From Paenibacillus guangzhouensis (GTDB taxonomy: Bacteria; Bacillota; Bacilli; Paenibacillales; Paenibacillaceae): DNA of 64,000 bases. A program made the position numbers and the translations under genes. Numbering within the stretch: the stretch's first letter is position 1; every line of letters begins with the position of its first letter. The notes under the pieces were generated by a model. That model ran no database searches, was not told the origin of the DNA, and was given only the letters and a program-made list of their open reading frames with translations. Positions 35,996-44,701 of this stretch are shown piece after piece. The DNA lies in NCBI RefSeq assembly GCF_009363075.1, contig NZ_CP045293.1:6783501-6847500 (forward strand), given 5' to 3'.

Positions 35996-37216
35996 TTAGG
36001 ATTCGTTATTTTTTACTTTCATCCGCACAGGATCCGGTGCATTGATTCTGGAGCGAAACGCTAGAATAAATCCTAGGAATAGGATAAGCGCCGCTGAGAT
36101 GTACGGGAAGTTCAAGTTCATGTCGAACAACACACCGGCGACGGCAGGTCCGACGATATTGCCAAGACTCGTGAATGCGGAGTTCAGTCCAGCGATATAT
36201 CCTTGTTGATCCTCGGCCACCTTGGACATTTGCGTACCAAGCGCAGGCCGCAGGATATCGATCGACAGGAATAGGATGAACGTCACGACAATAATGAGCC
36301 AGAAGGTATGAACGGCAAGGGTTAACATCACGAAGATGCTCGCGATGATCAGACAGGTGCTGATGACCTTCTTCTCGCCGAATTTATTAAGCAGCCATCC
36401 GAAGATTGTCACTTGGACCACAGCGCCTGCGATGGAACCGAATGTAATAATGAAGGCAATATCTTTCGCTGTGAACCCGAATTTGTGATCCACGAAGAGG
36501 CCGAAGACCGTCTCATAATTGGCAAGACCAAAAGAACAAACGAATACAATCACCAGACTGATGAAGTATGGCTCGCGGTACGATTGCAGCACCTGCTTGA
36601 TCAGAGGCTGCTTCTTCATTGGCTCGGCAGAATCTGCTGTACGCTTCGCTACAGGCCGCGATTCCGGGAGAATGAGGAAGGTTAGGATAGCTGCGACAAC
36701 GCCGGCTACTGCTGCTGAGTAGAACGGTACGCGGATACCGAAATCGGCGACATATCCGCCAATGCCGGGACCAATAATGAATCCGGTGGTAATGGCTGCG
36801 TTGATGAGTCCCATCCCTTTGGCGCGTTCTTCAACAGAGGTCATATCGGCAGTATACGCCATGACGGCAGGCATAATGAGCGCCGCACCGATTCCGCCGA
36901 GCATCCGAGAGATGAATAGGAGCGTAGGGGCATTCGCAATCCCGAACAACCATTCCGAGATGGCGAACACGATGAGTCCGGCAATGATCGATTTTTTACG
37001 ACCGATCGTATCGGACAGACGTCCAGCAATCGGAGAACAGACGAGCTGCGTCACGGAGAAGGCTGCAACGAGCAGACCTACGATGCTTCCCGAGATGTGA
37101 AGCTCGTTCATATAGGTTGGCATGATCGGAATGACTAGGCCAATACCTGTAAAGACTAGAAATAGATTTAACATCAGGAGCAGCAACGCTCCTCGATTGC
37201 GTAGTAATAGTGACAT
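35996..37216 (-). CDS. Multidrug-efflux-type MFS transporter (NorA/Bmr/Blt-like)
   Basis: 406 residues, 12 helices. Motif A is LSDTIGRKKS after helix 2, motif B contains RMLGGIGAALIMP, and motif C of drug:H+ antiporters is seen as GFIIGPGIGGYVAD in helix 5. GEKKVI and the DMNLNFPY segment follow in the second half. These features define the 12-helix drug-efflux family. A GAGGAG site precedes the start at 37216. It lies downstream of a TetR gene on the same strand with a TetR-type palindrome in the 114-base gap, so it is likely induced by a toxic compound through that repressor. Substrate unknown. Confidence 0.9.
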   Translation of the reverse strand: MSLLLRNRGALLLLMLNLFLVFTGIGLVIPIMPTYMNELHISGSIVGLLVAAFSVTQLVCSPIAGRLSDTIGRKKSIIAGLIVFAISEWLFGIANAPTLLFISRMLGGIGAALIMPAVMAYTADMTSVEERAKGMGLINAAITTGFIIGPGIGGYVADFGIRVPFYSAAVAGVVAAILTFLILPESRPVAKRTADSAEPMKKQPLIKQVLQSYREPYFISLVIVFVCSFGLANYETVFGLFVDHKFGFTAKDIAFIITFGSIAGAVVQVTIFGWLLNKFGEKKVISTCLIIASIFVMLTLAVHTFWLIIVVTFILFLSIDILRPALGTQMSKVAEDQQGYIAGLNSAFTSLGNIVGPAVAGVLFDMNLNFPYISAALILFLGFILAFRSRINAPDPVRMKVKNNES

Positions 37217-37251
37217 AATAATCTCCTCAACTTATGAAAAAATAGATTAAT

Positions 37252-37265
37252 ACTGAATGTTCAGT
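37252..37265. promoter_or_regulatory. TetR-type operator upstream of the efflux gene (compressed copy)
   Basis: ACTGAA-TG-TTCAGT. The arms equal those of the operator at 37975-37996, but the centre is four bases shorter. It lies between tetR and the efflux gene. Confidence 0.55.
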
Positions 37266-37330
37266 CTGGATTCTATGGAAATAATCGACCCTATCTTTTG
37301 CTAGAGAGGGCCGCTGGATGTTAAGCCTTG

Positions 37331-37927
37331 CTAAGGCTCTGTTGCAATGCCGCGCAGGACGACTTGAATAGCCATTCGATAGAGACCAAGTTTCTCCTCG
37401 AGCGTGGATTTCCGAGACATTTGATTCAGTCCGTAGGTTAGACTTTCCAAAATGAGCGCCATGTATTCCACGTTCAGCGACTTGAATTCCCCTTGCTGGA
37501 TTCCTTCTTGCACTAGCTCCTGATAGAACAGCAAGTGGCGCGCAACCATCTCTGCGATACGCTCTTCCGCTTCGGGCGTAATCTCTTCGGTGTTGAAGAA
37601 TTCATCCGCAGCCTTCGTGAGCGGGTGATTCAGGTCATCGAGGACCAGATCCTCCGCAATCGAGAACAGCTTCTCCGTCGTTGTATTGTACTGCGACGCC
37701 TTCTGCTTCCATTTCACTTCCCATTCTTGATCCCATTCATCGACCAAGTGGAGGAACAACCCTTCTTTGCTCTTGAAATGATAATAAATATTTCCCTTGC
37801 TGCTGCCCGTCGCTTCGACGATATCTTCAATCGATGTGGCTTTATATCCCTTCTGTGTAAACAGGGCTCTTGCCGCATCAGCTACTCGTTTCCTGGTCTG
37901 TTCACTTTGGATTTGCTTCTTATTCAT
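37331..37927 (-). CDS. TetR-family repressor
   Basis: 198 residues. N-terminal helix-turn-helix (about 10-55): RVADAARALFTQKGYKATSIEDIVEATGSSKGNIYYHFKSKEGLF, which is the textbook TetR motif. The remaining helical domain binds an unknown ligand. The gene stands just upstream of, and on the same strand as, a drug-efflux gene, and similar ACTGAA/TTCAGT palindromes lie before each, so it probably represses itself and the transporter. The start at 37927 is preceded by GAGGGG on the minus strand. Confidence 0.92.
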   Translation of the reverse strand: MNKKQIQSEQTRKRVADAARALFTQKGYKATSIEDIVEATGSSKGNIYYHFKSKEGLFLHLVDEWDQEWEVKWKQKASQYNTTTEKLFSIAEDLVLDDLNHPLTKAADEFFNTEEITPEAEERIAEMVARHLLFYQELVQEGIQQGEFKSLNVEYMALILESLTYGLNQMSRKSTLEEKLGLYRMAIQVVLRGIATEP

Positions 37928-37974
37928 TAGAATCCCCTCAATCGTTATGACGGATCATATTCCCAAAATCATGC

Positions 37975-37996
37975 ATACTGAACGCTCGTTCAGTAT
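37975..37996. promoter_or_regulatory. TetR operator upstream of tetR
   Basis: Perfect inverted repeat with ten-base arms, ATACTGAACG-CT-CGTTCAGTAT, about 48 bases before the tetR start. Size and symmetry fit a TetR dimer site. It also lies 115 bases before the divergent cupin gene. Confidence 0.8.
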
Positions 37997-38110
37997 CTTA
38001 TCACAGGCAGCGAATGGTTTCAAGTCATAAGACGAGATGAATGGGGCATAGGCTACTTGGTGACGGATCATGTTGCGCGGAATCGAATCCATAGGAGAGG
38101 AGTGTGTCTG

Positions 38111-39307
38111 ATGGAGCATCGTCAGAGAACGACAACGGGGGATGGCGTAAGGAATGGGAACATTCCGCAGCCAATACGGCGTGAGGACGGAGCGGGCGCT
38201 ACCGATCTTGGACCTCGCGACGTGATGCGGGATTGTGAGAATCCGAATATGCTCGTCCCGCCAATAACGGACAACGGCCTCATTCCGAATATGAAATTCT
38301 CATTCTCGGATACACATATGCAGCTCAATCAAGGCGGATGGTCGCGGGAGATTACCGTGAGAGAGCTGCCGATCGCAACGACGCTTGCAGGTGTCAATAT
38401 GCGGTTGACGCCAGGGGGCGTCAGGGAACTCCATTGGCATCAGCAGGCCGAGTGGGCGTTTATGATTATGGGCAAGGCGCGGATCACGTCCGTGGACGCT
38501 GAAGGACGAAATTTTATTGCGGATGTCGAGCACGGGGATTTGTGGTATTTTCCGCCAGGGCTACCGCATTCGATTCAAGGGCTCGAGGATGGCTGCGAAT
38601 TTCTATTGGTATTCGACGACGGTCATTTTTCCGATTTAAATACCTTATCGATTTCCGATTGGTTCGCGCATACGCCGCGCGATGTGCTGGCAGCGAATTT
38701 CGGGGTTCCAGAAAAAGCGTTCGAGGATATTCCGAAGGGGCAGGTCTATATTTTTCAGGATCAGGTGCCAGGTCCGATCGACAGCCAGAAGGTACAGTCG
38801 CCGTATGGGACGATTCCGCTGAGCTTCAAGCATCGATTGCTCGCCCAGAAGCCGCTCATTACGCCGGGTGGCAGCGTGCGGATTGTGGATTCGTCGAATT
38901 TCCCGATCTCGAAGACCGTCGCAGCTGCGCTTGTTGAGATTTTGCCGGGCGGCATGCGTGAGCTGCATTGGCATCCGAACAATGACGAGTGGCAGTATTA
39001 TTTGACCGGACAGGGCCGGATGACCGTCTTCGGAGGAAATGGAGCGGCACGCACCTTCGACTACCGGGCTGGCGATGTCGGGTACGTGCCGTTTGCGTTC
39101 GGGCATTATATTCAGAATACAGGCACGGATACGCTATGGTTCCTCGAAATGTTCAAGAGCGACCGGTTCGCTGATATTTCCCTAAATCAATGGATGGCGC
39201 TAACCCCAAGGGATCTCGTGCGAGATAACCTCCATGTTGGTGATGAGCTGTTAAACGCGCTCCGCAAGGAGAAATGGCCGGTCGTGCGTTATCCGAACAC
39301 GCCGTGA
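38111..39307 (+). CDS. Bicupin oxalate decarboxylase family protein (OxdC-like)
   Basis: 398 residues with two cupin domains. Relative to B. subtilis OxdC the numbering is offset by exactly 13: site 1 manganese ligands His108, His110, Glu114, His153 with Arg105; site 2 ligands His286, His288, Glu293, His332 with Glu346. The flexible lid that carries the catalytic Glu162 in OxdC (SENST) reads Ser174-Asp-Leu-Asn-Thr178 here, so the acid is shortened to Asp175 and the rest of the lid is changed. The family converts oxalate to formate and carbon dioxide using Mn and oxygen; related lids favour oxalate oxidase chemistry. No signal peptide. GGAGAGGAG precedes ATG 38111. It converges with the dapA-like gene, leaving only three bases between stops. 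Confidence 0.9.
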   Translation: MEHRQRTTTGDGVRNGNIPQPIRREDGAGATDLGPRDVMRDCENPNMLVPPITDNGLIPNMKFSFSDTHMQLNQGGWSREITVRELPIATTLAGVNMRLTPGGVRELHWHQQAEWAFMIMGKARITSVDAEGRNFIADVEHGDLWYFPPGLPHSIQGLEDGCEFLLVFDDGHFSDLNTLSISDWFAHTPRDVLAANFGVPEKAFEDIPKGQVYIFQDQVPGPIDSQKVQSPYGTIPLSFKHRLLAQKPLITPGGSVRIVDSSNFPISKTVAAALVEILPGGMRELHWHPNNDEWQYYLTGQGRMTVFGGNGAARTFDYRAGDVGYVPFAFGHYIQNTGTDTLWFLEMFKSDRFADISLNQWMALTPRDLVRDNLHVGDELLNALRKEKWPVVRYPNTP

Positions 39308-39310
39308 AAC

Positions 39311-40198
39311 CTATACTTGCAATTGTTGTACAAAAGGCAAGAGGCGTTCGCGCAGTGCGGGGCTGATCGGGAGCATCGGCAAACGCAGCGTGCCATGCTC
39401 GATGATGCCTTGCTCGTGGAGCAGCCATTTGAGCGGAGCCGGATTCGGCTCGGCGAACGCCAGGCGAATGAGCGGCAGCAGCGCGTTGAATTGCGCCTCC
39501 GCATCGGCGTGCTGACCAGATGTAAATGCTTGATAGAACGCGACGAACCGATCGGTGTGCACATTTGCGGTGGCGGACATCATGCCTTTCGCGCCGGCTG
39601 TTAGCGACGGGTAGAGCAGCGTATCTTCACCGCATAGAATCGGTTTGGTCTGACCACCTTGTACAAGGGCTGTGACGAGATCGGTGTTCGGCGTACTATC
39701 TTTCATCCCGATGACGCCATCGATGTCGAGAATCTGACGAACGGTATCATGTTCGAGCTTCAGCCCTGTGCGGTGCGGGATTTCATAGAGAATAACCGGC
39801 ACGCCGACCTGCGCCGCTTTGCGGAAATGCTCGATTACTCCTTGCTGTGATGGACGGTTGTAATATGGGACGACAACCAACACGGCCTCTGCGCCGAGTG
39901 CGCCAGCCTGTTCGATACGGGATACCGTCGAGCGGGTGTCGTTACTGCCTGCGCCTAGGACAAGCGGGATGTTCGTTCCGGCCAATGCGCGTTGCACGGT
40001 CGCCATCATCTGTTCGATCTCTTCCTTAGAGGTCGAAGGCGATTCGCCGGTCGTGCCGTTCAGCACGATGCCCTGGACATCGTTCTTCGCAATGGTTGCG
40101 ACAAGCTGATGCAGCGATTCCAGGTCGAGATTTTCTTGCGCATCGAATGGCGTCACGACAGGGACGTAGACGCCGTGTAATTGTTGTTCAGTTAGCAT
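39311..40198 (-). CDS. dapA: DapA-family lyase (4-hydroxy-tetrahydrodipicolinate synthase-like)
   Basis: 295 residues from the ATG at 40198, with AAGGAGG upstream on the minus strand. Motifs: GTTGESPSTSKEE (substrate carboxylate-binding TT pair), VVPYYNRPSQQG with the catalytic Tyr, YEIPHRTG, and VIGMKDSTPN with the Schiff-base Lys. The family includes true DapA (pyruvate plus aspartate semialdehyde) and other pyruvate-dependent aldolases such as N-acetylneuraminate or 2-keto-3-deoxy-sugar-acid aldolases. The Arg of YEIPHRTG favours DapA. It stands alone, divergent from a LysR regulator, rather than in a lysine operon, so a secondary or catabolic role is possible. Confidence 0.85.
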   Translation of the reverse strand: MLTEQQLHGVYVPVVTPFDAQENLDLESLHQLVATIAKNDVQGIVLNGTTGESPSTSKEEIEQMMATVQRALAGTNIPLVLGAGSNDTRSTVSRIEQAGALGAEAVLVVVPYYNRPSQQGVIEHFRKAAQVGVPVILYEIPHRTGLKLEHDTVRQILDIDGVIGMKDSTPNTDLVTALVQGGQTKPILCGEDTLLYPSLTAGAKGMMSATANVHTDRFVAFYQAFTSGQHADAEAQFNALLPLIRLAFAEPNPAPLKWLLHEQGIIEHGTLRLPMLPISPALRERLLPFVQQLQV

Positions 40199-40338
40199 GA
40201 ATAGGAGTCCTCCTTCAAATGAATGGGGCATAGATTCGTTTCTTTCACCTTATCATGGAATTATCTATCGGAGTTATCTATAATAAATGATCATAGGTAT
40301 CGAAATTACTGATAATTTATATAAGAGGTGGACAGGCC

Positions 40339-41217
40339 ATGGATATGACGACGTTTCAGACATTCCGGGAAGTGGCACGACGGGGCAGCTTCACCCGTGC
40401 AGCGGAAGCATTAGGCTACGCGCAATCGAGCATTACGGCGCAAATCCAGAAGCTGGAGCAAGCGTATGGGGTTACGCTGTTCGAGCGGGCAGGCAGACAG
40501 ATGCGGTTGACGCCGCCCGGGGAGGAGCTGTTGAAGTTCGTCCTGCCGATGCTGGACTTGTACGCCGAGTCGATGGAGAAAATCTCGCAGCAGATGGGCG
40601 GCACGCTGACGATCGGCACGATCGATTCGCTCGCGGCCTATGTCCTGCCTGCGTATTTGCAGCAGTTGCGTGCGGAGATGCCGGGGCTATCCGTCCATCT
40701 CTTCCCGGACCGAGAGGATGTGCTGCTCGCGAAGGTGAAAGAAGGCGATTACGACATCGGTCTGCTGCTCGATCGGATTCCGGCCGACCCAGGCTTGCAA
40801 TGCCAAGTCGTGCGGGAAGAGCCGCTCGTCCTCGTCGCCGAACCGGGCCATGTGCTGTCGCTGCGGGAGCAGGTTGAAGTTGCCGATCTGGAGGATTGCG
40901 AATTTATCTTGACCGAAGGGAGCTGCCTTTACCGCAGCATGTTCGAGCTATTACTCAAGGATCAACAGATCAAATACCGCACGGTGTTCGAGCTGGGGAA
41001 CTTGGAGGCGGTCAAGCACTGCGTGATGAAGGGGCTCGGGATTGCGCTGCTGCCGCGCGTCGTCGCAGAGGAAGAGATCCAGCGCGGGACACTCGCAGTC
41101 ATTCCGTTCCATCATCCGGACCTTCGGATCTATCTGCAATGGGTGATGCATCCGAAGAAGTGGCGATCCGCGGCGCTGGATCATTTTATCGGCATGATGG
41201 ATCAGGCTGGGGTTTAA
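40339..41217 (+). CDS. LysR-family transcriptional regulator
   Basis: 292 residues. Winged helix at 1-60 (FQTFREVARRGSFTRAAEALGYAQSSITAQIQKLEQAYGVTLFERAGRQMRLT) followed by a two-lobed ligand-binding domain. AAGAGGTGG precedes ATG 40339. It is transcribed divergently from the dapA-like gene over 140 bases, the usual geometry for LysR control of the opposite gene. The intergenic region has two TTATCTAT direct repeats 13 bp apart (40261 and 40274) and a TATAAT at 40279, suitable for promoter and activator contacts, but no exact T-N11-A site could be fixed. A metabolite linked to the lyase is the likely coinducer. Confidence 0.92.
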   Translation: MDMTTFQTFREVARRGSFTRAAEALGYAQSSITAQIQKLEQAYGVTLFERAGRQMRLTPPGEELLKFVLPMLDLYAESMEKISQQMGGTLTIGTIDSLAAYVLPAYLQQLRAEMPGLSVHLFPDREDVLLAKVKEGDYDIGLLLDRIPADPGLQCQVVREEPLVLVAEPGHVLSLREQVEVADLEDCEFILTEGSCLYRSMFELLLKDQQIKYRTVFELGNLEAVKHCVMKGLGIALLPRVVAEEEIQRGTLAVIPFHHPDLRIYLQWVMHPKKWRSAALDHFIGMMDQAGV

Positions 41218-41349
41218 TCAACTAATATATCTATAATATTTCATATCTATACAATGTCGTATATATATAATATACTACTAGATCAGGGGAATGGACGATT
41301 TCAATTCGATCCTGATTTGACGGTTGTTCTTGATCGGAGGTGAGCTGAA

Positions 41350-42006
41350 TTGAAAGACGATGTGGATCTGTCTACTCGTGACAAAATCATGCAAATGCTC
41401 AAAACGAATGGTGGATTGAGCGCAAAAGCCATTACAGATCAATTAGGCATTACCGGTATGGCTGTTCGAAGGCATCTTTCTGTCCTTGAGAAGGAAGATC
41501 TAATCGAATATACCACCGTAAGGCAAACAATGGGACGTCCTATGGCAGTTTATCGTTTGACAGAAAAAGCGGAGGGATTCTTCCCGAATAAATACCATAC
41601 CGTGGCATTAGAGCTTCTGTCCGAGCTTGAGGGAGAGTCTGGTGTAAGAGAAGTCAATCACTTGTTTGAACTTAGGCAAATTTCATTGCAAAAACGTCAT
41701 CAACAGCATTTAGAGGGTAAGGATTTGGAGAGCAAGATCGCCGCTCTAGCCGAAATTCAATCCAATAACGGATATATGGCCACATGGGAAAAACGTACGG
41801 ATGGCGTATTCGAAATGACGGAATACAATTGTCCCATTTACCAAATTGCGAGCAAATATACGCATGCTTGTACCTGTGAGACCCGTCTTTTTGAATCATT
41901 ACTCCATGCAAAGGTAGAACAAACAGAATGTTTGGCCAAAAACGGAAAAAAATGCGTTTATCGAATACGTCCAAAAGCTAACGATACGAACACTCATCCC
42001 AATTGA
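41350..42006 (+). CDS. SufR-like winged-helix regulator with cysteine cluster
   Basis: 218 residues from TTG 41350 behind GGAGGTGAG. N-terminal DeoR/ArsR-like winged helix (about 8-70: IMQMLKTNGGLSAKAITDQLGITGMAVRRHLSVLEKEDLI). The C-terminal third contains Cys161, Cys174, Cys176, Cys194 and Cys202, an arrangement like that of SufR regulators, which bind an iron-sulfur cluster and repress Fe-S assembly genes. Nearby genes include A-type carriers at 43338 and 44702, which fits. The upstream A/T-rich region (41250-41285) shares TATACTA-like sequence with the palindrome before the carrier gene, consistent with joint control; this is inference. Confidence 0.82.
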   Translation: MKDDVDLSTRDKIMQMLKTNGGLSAKAITDQLGITGMAVRRHLSVLEKEDLIEYTTVRQTMGRPMAVYRLTEKAEGFFPNKYHTVALELLSELEGESGVREVNHLFELRQISLQKRHQQHLEGKDLESKIAALAEIQSNNGYMATWEKRTDGVFEMTEYNCPIYQIASKYTHACTCETRLFESLLHAKVEQTECLAKNGKKCVYRIRPKANDTNTHPN

Positions 42007-42084
42007 GGTGAGCTTTATTTGAAGGTATTGAATTTATAAGTTTCGGGGTCCCCGCAAAGTACCTGAATCAGCTTCGAAGCAAAG

Positions 42085-42106
42085 CCCCACTTTGTGGGGT
42101 TATTTT
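42085..42106 (+). terminator. Terminator after the SufR-like gene
   Basis: CCCCAC, loop TTT, GTGGGG, then TTATTTT. A GGGG/CCCC hairpin at 42045-42056 precedes it. Confidence 0.7.
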
Positions 42107-42197
42107 GAGTTTACTTTTTATATATTTGCATTTATTATGTTTCATAATGAAGTTCATAGGAATTGCTTGATCATCTATTTATGAGGAGTGTTGTATA

Positions 42198-43109
42198 GTG
42201 TCTAGTCAAAAACCGTTCCGTATTTTACTTTATTATAAATATGTCTCCATCGAAGATTACGAAGCCTTTGCCGCAGAACATCTGGCGTACTGCAAAGAGC
42301 TTGGCGTCAAAGGAAGAATTCTGATCGCTGCTGAAGGGATTAACGGTACCATCTCCGGAACGTGGGAGCAGACAGAGGCCTACATGTCGTATATGCATCA
42401 GCACCCTTTGTTTACCGATCTCCTGTTCAAAATCGATGAGGCGGTGACCCATGCATTCAAAAAGCTGTTTGTTCGGCCTAAGAAGGAGCTAGTCACGTTA
42501 CGGTACGAAACCCCTCTAGATCCGAATACCATCAGCGGCAAACGTTTATCGCCTCAGCAATTTTATGAGCAGCTTCAACGGGACGATGTTATCGTTCTAG
42601 ATGGCAGGAACGGATATGAATTCGATCTTGGACATTTTCGTAATGCCATTCGACCGGATATCGACTCTTTTCGTGAATTTCCGGAGTGGATTCGAACGCA
42701 TCTGTCCGATGTGAAGGACAAGCCGATCATCACTTATTGCACAGGTGGTATACGATGTGAGACATTAACGGGTGTACTTCTAAATGAAGGCTTTAGCGAT
42801 GTTTCCCAGCTGGATGGGGGAATCACGACATATGGAAAAGATCCCGAAGTCCAGGGTCGGTTATTCGATGGGAAAATGTATGTATTCGATGAACGTATTG
42901 CCGTACGGGTTAATCAAACGGATGAAGACGTGACGGTTGGCAAGTGTCATCACTGCGGTAACCCGACAGACATCATGTTGAATTGCGCAGATGATTTTTG
43001 TCATAAGCAGCATCTTTGCTGCGACGATTGTCTCGAAATTCATGAGGGCTATTGCTCAGATGCTTGTAAACCGGAGAGCGAGGCAAGCGAGCTTACATCG
43101 AGCCTATAA
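42198..43109 (+). CDS. trhO: tRNA uridine(34) hydroxylase, rhodanese-like (TrhO/YceA family)
   Basis: 303 residues from GTG 42198 with ATGAGGAG upstream. N-terminal ferredoxin-like domain (about 5-110, with GRILIAAEGINGTISG), a rhodanese domain (about 125-220) whose loop is CTGGIRC with catalytic Cys181 and Cys187, and a C-terminal zinc-type cluster (CHHCGNP, then CADDFCHKQHLCCDDCLEIHEGYCSDAC). TrhO hydroxylates wobble uridine in tRNAs without oxygen as oxidant in the first step, leading to 5-methoxyuridine-type modifications. It stands alone, with its own terminator. Confidence 0.92.
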   Translation: MSSQKPFRILLYYKYVSIEDYEAFAAEHLAYCKELGVKGRILIAAEGINGTISGTWEQTEAYMSYMHQHPLFTDLLFKIDEAVTHAFKKLFVRPKKELVTLRYETPLDPNTISGKRLSPQQFYEQLQRDDVIVLDGRNGYEFDLGHFRNAIRPDIDSFREFPEWIRTHLSDVKDKPIITYCTGGIRCETLTGVLLNEGFSDVSQLDGGITTYGKDPEVQGRLFDGKMYVFDERIAVRVNQTDEDVTVGKCHHCGNPTDIMLNCADDFCHKQHLCCDDCLEIHEGYCSDACKPESEASELTSSL

Positions 43110-43136
43110 GTTGCGATAATCATGAGACACCAATGG

Positions 43137-43174
43137 AAAAGCGTAGTGCGTGAAGAACACGTATTACGCTTTTT
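43137..43174 (+). terminator. Terminator of trhO
   Basis: AAAAGCGTAGTGCGTG pairs with CACGTATTACGC followed by TTTTT. An outer CATGAGA/TCTCATG pair (43121-43180) extends the stem. Confidence 0.85.
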
Positions 43175-43249
43175 CTCATGTCTGCGAATAAAACGTGATC
43201 TTCATCATATCCAACTAGTTATTAAACATTTTAACTTAAAAAGTATATA

Positions 43250-43278
43250 TTGACTTCGAGAAAGGATGTGGATATATT
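43250..43278 (+). promoter_or_regulatory. Promoter of the iscA-like operon
   Basis: TTGACT at 43250-43255 and TATATT at 43273-43278 with an ideal 17-bp spacer. The next perfect palindrome begins five bases later. Confidence 0.8.
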
Positions 43279-43282
43279 GAAA

Positions 43283-43309
43283 ATATACATAGTATACTAT
43301 TATGTATAT
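43283..43309. promoter_or_regulatory. Palindromic operator at the iscA-like start site
   Basis: ATATACATA-N9-TATGTATAT, perfect nine-base arms with AGTATACT symmetry across the spacer. It covers the expected transcription start, so a bound protein would repress. The SufR-like product of 41350-42006 is the obvious candidate. Confidence 0.65.
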
Positions 43310-43337
43310 TAAATGAAAGTTGAGATGAGGTGGCAAC

Positions 43338-43691
43338 GTGATTGAAATGAGCGATCTAGCTTCTGCTCAAATTAAGGAGATGCTTCACAACCAGCATGCC
43401 GATAATCTGTTCTTGCGCGTAGGTGTTGTTGATGGAGGCTGCAGCGGCTTATCTTATGATATGAAATTCGATGATATTCAAGCGAAGGATGATCTAGCTT
43501 TCGAGATGAAGGGGTTCCAGCTGGTCATCGATTCGAAGAGCATGGCGTTTCTAGAAGGCCTCAAAATTGACTATGTAGCCCAGGGGATGACAGGCGGGTT
43601 CACGATGGATAATCCGAATGTCAAAGCGAGCTGTGGCTGTGGTGCGAGCTTCCGAACGGCAACATACCGAGGATCCGCGAAGAAATGTTAA
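43338..43691 (+). CDS. A-type iron-sulfur carrier (IscA/HesB family)
   Basis: 117 residues from GTG 43338 with GAGGTGG upstream. The three cluster-ligating cysteines of the A-type carrier family are present: Cys35 in DGGCSGLSY, and Cys99 and Cys101 in SCGCGASF; GMTGGFTMDNPN is the typical segment before the CGCG pair. An extra Cys117 ends the chain. It accepts and passes on Fe-S clusters or iron. First gene of an operon with a MurB-like and a HesB-like gene (gaps of 9 and 14 bases), under a strong promoter with a palindromic operator. Confidence 0.92.
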   Translation: MIEMSDLASAQIKEMLHNQHADNLFLRVGVVDGGCSGLSYDMKFDDIQAKDDLAFEMKGFQLVIDSKSMAFLEGLKIDYVAQGMTGGFTMDNPNVKASCGCGASFRTATYRGSAKKC

Positions 43692-43700
43692 AGGTCCGCA

Positions 43701-44687
43701 ATGATGTTTAAACAAGAATGGCTTGCTTGGCATTGCTCCTATCAAATCGGTGGTGTAACCCATTTTTTTGCTGCACCAGGTTCGTATGATGAATTGATTA
43801 CCGTGATACAACAATGCAAAGTAAAAGGTCTTCATTACTTCATTTTCGGATTGGGTTCCAATGTGCTTTTTCCGGATGATCTGCGAGACGATCAAGCATT
43901 TATTTCTTTAAAAAGGCTCGTTTATTGGGAAAACAGGACCACCCGTTGGTTTGTCTCAGCAGGCGTCCCGATGTCCATGTTAGCGATAGCAGGACTTCTC
44001 CATAACATCACCGATTTCGAGTTAACCTATCTGCTGCCTGGGAGTCTTGGCGCTGGAATATATATGAATGCGAAATATAACCAACTTCAGATCAGTGAGA
44101 TTATAGAGCGAGTTTATTACATCGATCTGGACCGCGATGATCTATTCATTCAAAGTATCAGCGTTAGCGAATGTCAATATGGTTATAAAAAATCGATTTT
44201 TCAAAAGCATAACTGGCTAATTCTTGGGGCTGATATGAAGGTCATTCCTAGCGGAGATCAAGATTATGAATTGCAAATGGTATTGAGACGGTGGTTAGAT
44301 CTTCAGGACCCATCGCATCTGGGTACGTTTTATACATTTTTTGCACAAGAACTTCAGTTGCTAGCAGACAAAGGGAGGATCATTCCCGAAACATTGAAAA
44401 GTATTGAGCGATACCGAATGAGCAAATATCATTTTACATATCCCTCATCGGGTTCTGTATTTAAAAACAATTATGATGTTGGAACGCCGATAGGTGCTTT
44501 GGTTGATCAATTGAATTTAAAAGGTTTAACGCAGGGCGGCGCGATGATTTCACCGCACCATGGCAATATTATTATTAACGTGAACCGCGCAAGCGCTCGC
44601 GATATTGAATATTTGATGCAAGTCATCATGAATGAAATCCATATACATTTTGGCTTTGTTCCAGAACTGGAAGTTGTGCAAATATAA
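43701..44687 (+). CDS. Divergent MurB-like FAD-binding protein
   Basis: 328 residues. It shows the UDP-N-acetylenolpyruvoylglucosamine reductase framework: FAD loop GLGSN (50-54), YLLPGSLGAGIYMNA (111-124), YKKSIFQ (162-168), SSGSVFKN (249-256), GAMISPHHGNIIIN (280-293) and PELEV (321-325). The catalytic Ser252 and Glu322 are present, but the conserved active-site Arg (YRxS) is Lys163, the G-A-Y-G part of the FAD/substrate loop is missing after MNA, and about 35 extra residues sit between 200 and 245. It may be a moonlighting or altered MurB, or another flavoprotein. It lies between two A-type carrier genes. Start could be either of the two ATGs at 43701/43704. Confidence 0.75.
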   Translation: MMFKQEWLAWHCSYQIGGVTHFFAAPGSYDELITVIQQCKVKGLHYFIFGLGSNVLFPDDLRDDQAFISLKRLVYWENRTTRWFVSAGVPMSMLAIAGLLHNITDFELTYLLPGSLGAGIYMNAKYNQLQISEIIERVYYIDLDRDDLFIQSISVSECQYGYKKSIFQKHNWLILGADMKVIPSGDQDYELQMVLRRWLDLQDPSHLGTFYTFFAQELQLLADKGRIIPETLKSIERYRMSKYHFTYPSSGSVFKNNYDVGTPIGALVDQLNLKGLTQGGAMISPHHGNIIINVNRASARDIEYLMQVIMNEIHIHFGFVPELEVVQI

Positions 44688-44701
44688 GGGAGAAGATTCG
44701 A

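Noticed and set aside
38057-38110. Longer start (GTG 38057) for the bicupin gene
   Set aside because: No ribosome site there; GGAGAGGAG just before ATG 38111 is far better, and the numbering from 38111 fits OxdC with a constant offset.
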